From NCBI RefSeq assembly GCF_905171765.1, contig NC_053390.1, positions 217,075,927 through 217,139,926 on the forward strand: a stretch of DNA of 64,000 nt. Direction: 5' to 3'. A model generated the notes under the pieces. The model saw only the letters and a list, made by a program, of their open reading frames with translations. It made no database searches and had not been told where the DNA came from. Numbering within the stretch: position 1 is the stretch's first letter; the number at the start of each line of letters is the position of its first letter. The position numbers and the translations under genes were made by a program. The DNA is from Bufo bufo (taxonomy: Eukaryota; Chordata; Amphibia; Anura; Bufonidae). Positions 56,631 through 64,000 of this stretch are shown one piece after another.

Positions 56631-57418
56631 GATAAGACAGATTTCAGAGGCTCCACTGGCTGCAAATCACAGATAGGTGCTCTCTCCACAATGGCAGTAC
56701 CAATTGCCAGAAAGTGGGTATATTGTATAAAATCAAGGAATGGAGGGCACTCAGATGGATGGGTATATATATAAGGAGTCAGTTATAGTAAATATCCATA
56801 GATTTATTAAACATTGCACAGTATCCAGTAACTGAATGACTCAATTGATCTGATTGGTCACAGTTATATATATCCTCCTGTGCTAGGAGGGTTCAGGTTT
56901 ACATAGAATTAAAAAGGATTAAAACTTACACAGAATTGTAGAAATTATTGTGCGGATTAATAAGATAAGGACCTACTGATGCAGGTGATCAGTCTGCATA
57001 TAGGTGCTGAGGCAGTGTACACTGTATTGAATGTCAATTAAAAGGTAAAATTTGCACTGAGTGCAGTTGGTGTTTGTCCCAGGGAGCAGTATTAGGACAG
57101 GAGGATGGAAAAGTCAGGTAATCTTACCCCGTGTAGCCGGATTCCAGGTGGCTATTGCAGGGGAGTACCTCTCTCAGGGAGCGCTCCGATCCTGTGTGTC
57201 GTCGGTGCGCACGTGTTCCTCGGCGTCCTCGGCGTTCTCGGCTTCCTCGGCGTCCTCGGCGTCCTCGGCGTGTTCCTCTGTAACCGGAAGTGACGATGAA
57301 GCCGGAAATGACGATGTATTCCTCCGATCAGCTGACTATTGCGTCAGTAAGATGTAAATGCAACAATCGCCTGTAATATCTGTCTGTATGGGCGATCTTT
57401 ATTGGGTCCAGAGTCCAT

Positions 57419-57487
57419 GTACTATTCCTTCCTTATACCAAACGCGTTTCGGTGCACTCTTGCACCTTCATCAGTGGTGAATAGTAC
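57419..57487 (-). ncRNA. Hammerhead ribozyme, left arm
   Basis: Minus strand: GTACTATTC (57487-57479) pairs with GAATAGTAC (57427-57419) as the outer part of stem I. Core CTGATGA, stem II GGTGC/GCACC with loop AAGAGT, then GAAACGCG and the GGTA region where cleavage would fall. Stem III would be very short, as is known for PLE hammerheads. Best-preserved copy in the window. Confidence 0.8.
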
Positions 57488-57965
57488 AACTGATCTCCTT
57501 CCTTTTATAGGGGAGGGATCATGAAGATTGGATCAAACTCAAAACATGGAATGGATGTGCCTCAAAGCAACTAGAACTTAGGTTTTTTGTTTTCATACCT
57601 ATTTATATAGTTGCTAGAGTATACATTCAACTAATATACAAATTTATCACAATTAATTATAATATATTAACGAACAGTACCTTGATGATAGTGAGTACAG
57701 GATAAAAAATGTAGATAATATCGTATAATTATACATTATTAAATTATTAAATTGATAAACTACCAATGTATCAATTCATTAATAGGGACACTAGATGGCA
57801 CTATAAAATATAAATAACAATATAAATACATGCTAAAACATATAAAAATATATATCTCATACTATAGATCTTGCATAAAATTTCACATAGAATATCACAT
57901 AGAGCTTCATATAAGAAATCACATAGAACTTCATATAAAAATATCCCATACAAAATCCCTATAAA

Positions 57966-58022
57966 ATCTATATAAAATTCATATAAAATTCATATAAAAT
58001 TCATATAAAATTCATATAAAAT
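57966..58022. repeat. 14-bp tandem repeat in the inner part of the left arm
   Basis: ATATAAAATTCAT units repeat four to five times just before the junction with the coding core; the mirrored array is at 59299-59356. Shorter related motifs (CACATAGA, TTCATATA) extend back to about 57870. Confidence 0.85.
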
Positions 58023-58056
58023 TACATTTGTAGGGTGGTCTTCTCATAGTATTGGT

Positions 58057-59140
58057 ATTACTTTTAGATCAATTTTTAACCGAAATCAATAGGAATGATA
58101 GGAACTTAAAATTCATTACTAAAATTAGCGACTCTGGAGTAGAATTTTTAGATTTAAAAATAGAGATTAAAAACAAAAAATTGGTATGTAGCACATACCA
58201 CAAGCCAGTCACGAAAAATGGGTACATACTCTATACGAGTTGCCACCTTCCCCGTTGGTTACTCAATATTCCAACCAGTCAATTTAGAAGGCTTAAAAGA
58301 AATTGTACCCTAAATGAAGATTTTGAGAAGGAAGCACTAATACTAAAAGAACAATTTATAACCAAACAATACCCAACAGAGACTGTAGACTTGGCCCTAA
58401 ATAAGGTTATGAATATGGAGAGAAAAACGTTCTTGGGAAATAAAAAGAAACAAGAAGAAACAGGGGAAAAATTAAGATTAATACTACCGTTTCATGGACA
58501 ATATAAGAAAATCAACACCCTGGTGCGTAAACATTGGCACCATTTACAAAGGGATAAAATTATAGGCCCCACTCTCCCAGTGAATCCCTTAATCTCATAC
58601 ACAAAGGCTCCTAATTTGGGTCTGTTGATTGCCCCCACCATAAAAAATCCAAATAAAAATACTAAGTCCAATTGGCTCAATCTAAAGGGTTTTTACAGGT
58701 GTGGGATCTGTAATAATTGTAAAATAACACAGTTTCCGAAAAAGACAACACAGATCCAATCAAGACAAAATTCATTTAGCTTCACAATTAGAGATAATTT
58801 ATCATGCAACTCTTCAGATGTTATCTATATTTTGGAATGCCCGTGCCATAAGCAGTATGTGGGACGCACTAAGAGATTGTTCAAAAAGAGGATAGCCGAA
58901 CATATAGGTAACATCAAAAAAGGCTACGAAAATCACATACTGTCTAAACATTTCAAAACACATCACAATAAGGATCCCTCTGGTTTAACCTATATAGCAT
59001 TTGAAAAAGTTCATAAATCCTGGAGAGGGGGCAATCACATATCAAGTATGTCCAGAGCAGAGTCCCGTAAGATATTTGAATTTGAAACCATCACTCCGGC
59101 TGGTCTTAATGCAGAATTGGAGCTATTCGGATTTTTATAG
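58057..59140 (+). pseudogene. PLE reverse transcriptase C-terminus and GIY-YIG endonuclease
   Basis: About 361 codons are open to TAG at 59138-59140, with no ATG start: the frame opens at the arm junction. The first residues (LLLDQFLTEIN, VEFLDLKIE) are the end of a PLE RT palm/thumb, so the catalytic DD box is missing. Then come a basic linker, a CGICNNCK cysteine pair, the GIY-YIG nuclease VIYILECPCHKQYVGRTKR with the Arg-containing helix KKRIAEH, and SKHFKTHHNKDP. The nuclease half looks intact. No promoter or start is obvious, so expression is doubtful. The nuclease normally nicks target DNA. Confidence 0.88.
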
Positions 59141-59265
59141 GGGGTTGTGCCCTCCGGGGACATCCTGTCGAGTTCGGGCTGTCTATCAGCATCTCGACAG
59201 TCTCTCCCCGTGGGGCCCCTCCCCCATTCCCATATTTGACACACACTTAAAATAAACTCTATAAG

Positions 59266-60567
59266 ACCAATACTATGAGAAGACCACCCTACAAATGTAA
59301 TTTTATATGAATTTTATATGAATTTTATATGAATTTTATATGAATTTTATATAGATTTTATAGGGATTTTGTATGGGATATTTTTATATGAAGTTCTATG
59401 TGATTTCTTATATGAAGCTCTATGTGATATTCTATGTGAAATTTTATGCAAGATCTATAGTATGAGATATATATTTTTATATGTTTTAGCATGTATTTAT
59501 ATTGTTATTTATATTTTATAGTGCCATCTAGTGTCCCTATTAATGAATTGATACATTGGTAGTTTATCAATTTAATAATTTAATAATGTATAATTATACG
59601 ATATTATCTACATTTTTTATCCTGTACTCACTATCATCAAGGTACTGTTCGTTAATATATTATAATTAATTGTGATAAATTTGTATATTAGTTGAATGTA
59701 TACTCTAGCAACTATATAAATAGGTATGAAAACAAAAAACCTAAGTTCTAGTTGCTTTGAGGCACATCCATTCCATGTTTTGAGTTTGATCCAATCTTCA
59801 TGATCCCTCCCCTATAAAAGGAAGGAGATCAGTTGTACTATTCACCACTGATGAAGTGCAAGAGTGCACCGAAACGCGTTTGGTATAAGGAAGGAATAGT
59901 ACATGGACTCTGGACCCAATAAAGATCGCCCATACAGACAGATATTACAGGCGATTGTTGCATTTACATCTTACTGACGCAATAGTCAGCTGATCGGAGG
60001 AATACATCGTCATTTCCGGCTTCATCGTCACTTCCGGTTACAGAGGAACACGCCGAGGACGCCGAGGACGCCGAGGAACACGTGCGCACCGACGACACAC
60101 AGGATCGGAGCGCTCCCTGAGAGAGGTACTCCCCTGCAATAGCCACCTGGAATCCGGCTACACGGGGTAAGATTACCTGACTTTTCCATCCTCCTGTCCT
60201 AATACTGCTCCCTGGGACAAACACCAACTGCACTCAGTGCAAATTTTACCTTTTAATTGACATTCAATACAGTGTACACTGCCTCAGCACCTATATGCAG
60301 ACTGATCACCTGCATCAGTAGGTCCTTATCTTATTAATCCGCACAATAATTTCTACAATTCTGTGTAAGTTTTAATCCTTTTTAATTCTATGTAAACCTG
60401 AACCCTCCTAGCACAGGAGGATATATATAACTGTGACCAATCAGATCGATTGAGTCATTCAGTTACTGGATACTGTGCAATGTTTAATAAATCTATGGAT
60501 ATTTACTATAACTGACTCCTTATATATATACCCATCCATCTGAGTGCCCTCCATTCCTTGATTTTAT
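59266..60567 (+). repeat. Right arm of the PLE
   Basis: 1302 bp, begins ACCAATACTATGAGAAGACC and ends CCTTGATTTTAT, inverse of 56727-58056. The core between ORF end and arm (59141-59265) is a GC-rich 3' UTR with AATAAA near 59250. Confidence 0.95.
59835..59902 (+). ncRNA. Hammerhead ribozyme, right arm (stem II one base short)
   Basis: GTACTATTC (59835-59843) and GAATAGTAC (59894-59902) form stem I; CTGATGA at 59848-59854 and GAAA at 59871-59874. Compared with the left arm one G is missing after CTGATGA, leaving GTGC/GCAC and an unpaired C in stem II. Activity may be reduced. Confidence 0.75.
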
Positions 60568-60585
60568 GCAAGTGTGAAAGTACCA

Positions 60586-61369
60586 TAACTAACTGGGACA
60601 AAGTCCTCAAATATAAAAATACAGCCACAAATGGGATATTTTTAAAAGCATCCTAAAACTCGAATTGTGAGAGGTACATACCTTATGGGGATAAAAGGGT
60701 AAGGAACAAGAAAAAAACAATGTGGATCTATAGAATTGTAAAGAAAGCATTTAAATCACTAAAACAGGAGGGGTGGCGAGGAAGCGTTGAAAAACTATAA
60801 GGAAAAAAGAATATGTAAAAGACAAATAAAAGCAGCCAAACCAGAGACAGAGAGATTCATTGCCAAAGAGAGTAAAACTAACCCTAAAATGTTCTTCAGC
60901 TATATAAATGGTAAAAAGTATAAATCTGAAGGTATCGGCCCTTTACAGAGTGAAGAGGGGGGAGTTACAGACAGCTTTGGGGAGAAAGCAAAGCTATTAA
61001 ATATTTTTTTCTCCACAGTATTCAGGAAAATAAACTGTCAGATGAAATGCAGAATGTAAAAGTAAATTCCCCATTAAAAGTCCCCTGTTTGACCCAGGAA
61101 GAAGTACAGAGGCGTCTTAAAAAGATTAAAATAGACAAATCTGTAAGGACTATATATTGACAGGGAATGTTCCACAGGATTGGCGCATAGCAAATGTGGT
61201 GCCAATATTCAAAAGAGGTCCAAAAACAGAGCCTGGAAACAACAGGCCGGTAAGTTTAACATCTGTCGTGGGTAAACTGTTTGAAGGTTTTATAAGAGAT
61301 GCTATCTTGGAGTACCTCAATGAAAATAAGCCATATCAGATTGGCTTCATGAGGGATCGGTCATGAAGG
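60586..61369 (+). pseudogene. CR1-like LINE ORF2, linker and start of RT
   Basis: Continues 55370-56096. Frame 60787-61059 carries KESKTNPKMFFSYING and GEKAKLLNIFFSTVF, the linker before RT. Frame 61157-61366 has VPQDWRIANVVPIFKRG, NNRPVSLTSVVGKLFE and PYQIGFMRDRS, the first RT blocks. A deletion or shift lies at about 61135. The rest of RT is missing after 61369. Confidence 0.85.
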
Positions 61370-61391
61370 GAAAAGAATGGCGTGGTATTAA

Positions 61392-61990
61392 ACAGGCAGG
61401 AAGTGCTCAAACCCACATGCAGTTGTGCATATATATACAGGGGAGCAAATCCTCGACTTGTGGCCCGTTGCTAATGGCAGTCCCCAGCAAAAATGCATAC
61501 AGTGGAGGATGCCTGCAGCGAACCACAAGTACCACAATAGACATCCTACACAAGATAGCAATTATGTGGATGTGATAATCAATATAACAATATAACAATA
61601 GCAAAGACAGGTGCACTCTGCGGTCTTACTAAACCCTCAAACTGATTTTAAAATTGAGAGATTAGCCAACATGTCCTACAGTGTAGGACATGTCTGAGCC
61701 CAAGCACCGCGCCAAGGTTTCTCAAGTAGCTCGGGACCTAACACTCACCTACCTGTGCCGCATGGGCAATACCAGGGGCCAGTGGGCAAATTACAGGAGC
61801 ATGAGGTCCGACTCACAAACAACTCACCGGTTACCTCCAGCATGTAACCATGCTAGCAATGGGAGAAGGGAGGAGTCTGGCTGATATGGCCCAGGCCTCG
61901 CAGGTGCACCTAAATGTAGCCTGTGGATGGAAAGCAGGCACATTTAAATTGGAGTTTATACACCTCCAGGCATCTCTATATATACAAACT
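61392..61990. mobile_element. Unidentified insertion with a 22-bp direct repeat
   Basis: A 22-bp direct repeat (61370-61391 and 61991-62012, starting GAAAAGAATGGCG) flanks 599 bp of sequence. It contains a 25-bp perfect palindrome at 61669-61693 (half-site ACATGTCCTACA). No coding frame is convincing and no poly-A tail or terminal inverted repeats are seen. The direct repeat could be a target duplication of a non-LTR or PLE insertion, or a local duplication. Confidence 0.5.
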
Positions 61991-62012
61991 GAAAAGAATG
62001 GCGTGGTATTAA

Positions 62013-62450
62013 CCGCCTCCGGACCGCCTAAAGCAGGATTGCGTTCCGGAGGCGGCTGGCTCAGGCACACTCACGCGCCGACACGTCATCTCGCGAGAGG
62101 CGAGATTTCCTGTGAACACAGGAACTGCAGGTAATCGAGTGGATCTGCAGCCTGCCAGCGGCGATCATTCACTGGCAGGCTGTAGATCCGATATTTTTAA
62201 CCCCTTAAAGGTATATTAGACGCTGTTTTGATAACTAAGTCTAATATACCTGCTACCTGGTCCTCTGGTGGTCCCTTTTGCTTGGATCGACCACCAGAGG
62301 ACACAGGCAGCTCTGTAAAGTAGCACCAAACACCACTACACTACACCCCCCCATGCCACTTATTAACCCCTTATTAACCCCTGATCACCCCATATAGACT
62401 CCCTGATTACCCCCCTGTCACTTATCACCCCCCTGTCATTGATCACCCCC
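62013..62450. other. Noncoding sequence with short inverted repeats
   Basis: CCGCCTCCGGA (62013) and TCCGGAGGCGG (about 62045) form a hairpin; further pairs are CAGCCTGCCAG/CTGGCAGGCTG (62150, 62193), AGGTATATTAGAC/GTCTAATATACCT (62209, 62240) and CCTCTGGTGGTC/GACCACCAGAGG (62271, 62289). A row of stem-loops leads into the tandem array. Confidence 0.7.
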
Positions 62451-62960
62451 CTGTAAGGCTCCATTCAGACATCCGTATGTGTTTTGCGGATCCTCGGATC
62501 CGCAAAACACATACGGACGTCTGAATGGAGCCTGACAGGGGGGTGATCACCCCATATAGACTCCCTGATCACCCCCCTGTCATTGATCACCCCCCTGTAA
62601 TGCTCCATTCAGACATCCGTATGTGTTTTGCGGATCCGCGGATCCATGGATCCGCAAAACACATACGGATGTCTGAATGGAGCCTTACAGGGGGGTGATC
62701 ACCCCATATAGACTCCCTGATCACCCCCCTGTCATTGATCACCCCCCTGTAAGGCACCATTCAGACGTCAGTATGTGTTTTGCGGATCCGCGGACCCACG
62801 GATCCACAAAACACATACGGACGTCTGAATGGAGCCTTACAGGGGGGTGATCACCCCATATAGACTCCCTGATCACCCCCTTGTCATTGATCACCCCCCG
62901 GTAATGCTCCATTCAGACGTCCGTATGTGTTTTACGGACCCGCGGATCCGCAAAACACGG
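62451..62960. repeat. Tandem array of hairpin units, period about 142-162 bp
   Basis: Units start at about 62451, 62595, 62757 and 62899 with CTGTAAGGCTCCATTCAGAC or close variants. Each unit holds an inverted repeat, CATCCGTATGTGTTTTGCGG and its inverse around a GGATCC-rich centre, followed by GATCACCCCATATAGACTCC and GATCACCCCCCTGTCATTG. The last unit is incomplete. Confidence 0.9.
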
Positions 62961-63420
62961 ACATCGGCAATGTGCTTTCCGCATTTTGCGGATCCGCACA
63001 CTGCCAGAACTATATAGAAAATGCCTTTTCTTGTCCGCAATTGCGGACAAGAATAGGACATGTTCTATAGGCTCTACAAAAAAACGCAGTGTTCGCCCGA
63101 TCAGGCCTGATCTTGTGCGCACACTTGCGTTCAGTCCGCCCCACCGCAGTGACAGAAATATTTTTTTTTCTGATCACTGCAAAAACACCGTAAATCGCTG
63201 CGGCGCTATAAAGATCACTTTTGAGGGGCATGGCGAGTTCATAGAAGATTTTATTTTTTTTGTCACAAGTTAGCGGAAATTTATTTATTTATTTTCTTCT
63301 TACAAAGTCTCATATTCCACTAACTTGTGACAAAAAATAAAATCTCACATGAACTCACCATACCCCTCACGGAATCCAAATGCGTAAACATTTTTAGACA
63401 TTTATATTCCAGACTTCTTC
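62961..63420. other. Noncoding repeat sequence with GCGGAC blocks
   Basis: Short inverted motifs (TTGTCCGCAATTGCGGACAA at 63030-63049 is a perfect palindrome). The CACAAGTTAG/CTAACTTGTG pair at 63265 and 63321 forms a stem. The open frames here are chance frames. Confidence 0.6.
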
Positions 63421-64000
63421 TTACGCTTTAGGGCCCCTAAAATGCCAGGGCAGCATAAATACCCCACAAGTGACCCCATTTCGGAAAGAAGACACCCCAA
63501 GGTATTTGCTGAGGGGCATATTGAGTCCATGAAAGATTGAACTTTTTGTCACAAGTTAGCGGAAAGGGAGACTTTGTGAGAAAAAAAAAAACTTCTATGA
63601 ACTCGGCATGCCCCTCACGGAATACCTTGGGGTGTCTTCTTTCCAAAATGGGGTCACATGTGGGGTATTTATACTGTTCTGGCATTTTAGGGGCCCTAAA
63701 GGGTGAGAAGAAGTCTGGAATCCAAATGTCTAAAAATGCCCTCCTAAAAGGAATTTGGGCCCCTTTGCGCACCTAGGCTTCAAAAAAGTGTCACACATGT
63801 GGTATCACCGTACTCAGGAGAAGTTGGGCAATGTGTTTTGGGGTGTCTTTTTTCATATACCCATGCTGGGTGAGATAAATATCTCTGTCAAATGCCAACT
63901 TTGTATAAAAAAAATGGGAAAAGTTGTCTTTTAGAGAGATATTTCTCTCACCTAGCATGGGTATATGTAAAAAGACACCCTAAAACACATTGCCCAACTT
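63420..64000. repeat. Large imperfect inverted repeats, running off the window end
   Basis: TTTAGGGGCC/GGCCCCTAAA-type blocks at 63427-63500 recur inverted at about 63620-63700 (CCAAGGTATT / AATACCTTGG, GACACCCC / GGGGTGTC). A second pair has arms at about 63824-63895 and 63925-64000: GGGCAATGTGTTTTGGGGTG, ACCCATGCTGGGTGAGA and their inverses. The family is not identified; it probably continues beyond the window. Confidence 0.75.

Larger units (their letters stand above)
56727..58056 (-). repeat. Left inverted arm of the PLE
   Basis: 1330 bp, reverse complement of 59266-60567. Differences I noticed: three extra 9-bp units in the CCTCGGCGT run (about 57218-57270), one extra C near 57466 and a T/C change near 56845. 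It includes the hammerhead at 57419-57487 and an AT-rich inner part ending in a 14-bp tandem repeat. Confidence 0.95.
56631..60567 (+). mobile_element. Penelope-like element in giant inverted-repeat form
   Basis: Structure: 96 bp unique sequence (56631-56726), left arm in reverse orientation (56727-58056), truncated coding core (58057-59265), right arm in forward orientation (59266-60567). The whole lies within one 15-bp target duplication, so it entered as a unit. The arms carry hammerhead motifs and resemble the pseudo-LTRs of PLEs; inverted and truncated arrangements are known for Penelope. The arms are almost identical, so the insertion looks recent. Confidence 0.9.
56097..60585. mobile_element. 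Palindromic MITE with TAA duplication, split by a PLE insertion
   Basis: TAA (56094-56096 and 60586-60588) flanks ends CGGTACTTTCACACTAGCG and GCAAGTGTGAAAGTACCA. Without the PLE and one copy of its 15-bp duplication the MITE is about 537 bp; the PLE lies three bases before its right end. The interior is full of ACGGATCC blocks and inverted pairs such as CATTTGTCAGACGGATCC. Same group as 50816-51113. Confidence 0.85.

Noticed and set aside
56281..56689. Overlapping open frames of up to 115 codons on both strands
   Set aside because: They arise from the GC-rich palindromic MITE; similar frames on opposite strands mirror each other and show no protein domain.
57061..57357. Ser/Ala-rich frame (98 codons) with a matching frame at 59964-60233
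   Set aside because: The two are the same inverted-arm sequence including the 9-bp CCTCGGCGT repeat; no independent evidence of coding.
62451..62960. CRISPR-like array of palindromic repeats
   Set aside because: The units are long, the spacing irregular, the intervening sequence is itself repeated, and the context is a vertebrate repeat region.

Overview
The window looks like a piece of repeat-packed vertebrate genome, most likely an anuran amphibian with a large genome. I infer this from the mix of element types rather than from any host gene: Tx1/L1-type LINEs, a CR1-like LINE, TTAA-flanked T2/Kolobok-like MITEs, PIF/Harbinger-like and hAT-like MITEs, several Tc1/mariner lineages, a chromodomain Ty3/Gypsy element, a large endogenous retrovirus (ERV), and Penelope-like elements (PLEs) with hammerhead-ribozyme motifs. 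I found no host protein-coding gene, rRNA gene or ordinary tRNA gene. Nearly all long reading frames belong to mobile elements, and most are broken.

Layout: 1-3010 holds AT-rich PLE-like sequence (with a hammerhead-like motif), a Tc1-like element (1104-2661) and a fragment of a palindromic MITE. 3011-17873 is one Tx1/L1-like LINE on the plus strand (LINE A) cut into three pieces. One break is a nearly full-length minus-strand LINE (LINE B, 4956-10970, 16-bp target duplication). The other is a TTAA-flanked T2/Kolobok-like element (11951-16841), which itself carries a third LINE (LINE C, 12030-16130, 11-bp duplication), which in turn carries a TA-flanked foldback transposon (12315-13321). That is four levels of nesting.

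17874-46700 is a degraded ERV with LTRs of about 1.7-1.8 kb once insertions are removed. Its gag, pol and env-like remains are split by a pol-less LTR element (24086-29220), a probable solo LTR (29940-33204), a Tc1-like element (33710-35223), a chromovirus-type Gypsy element (35349-40543), a small hAT MITE and a LINE 3' end. Each ERV LTR also carries its own Tc1-like element; the one in the 3' LTR (43701-45263) has an uninterrupted 338-codon transposase with DD37E spacing and is the best candidate for a functional gene in the window.

46701-55335 holds a PLE endonuclease fragment and its AT-rich 3' region, interrupted by two more Tc1-like elements, a TTA-flanked MITE and a tRNA-derived SINE, and ending in another hammerhead-like motif; a decayed minus-strand LINE follows. 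55370-61369 is a CR1-like LINE fragment, split by a TAA-flanked MITE, which is split in turn by a PLE insertion (56631-60567, 15-bp target duplication). This PLE is a giant inverted repeat: arms of 1330 and 1302 bp in opposite orientation, each with a hammerhead motif, flank a truncated reverse-transcriptase/GIY-YIG reading frame. From 61370 to the end there is an unidentified insertion with a 22-bp direct repeat, then a 142-162 bp tandem array of hairpin units, then unidentified repeat sequence with large inverted repeats.

The strongest leads are the palindromic PLE with paired opposite-strand ribozymes, the pol-less LTR element whose roughly 690-codon reading frame runs up to its polypurine tract, and the ERV whose two sides abut unrelated elements.
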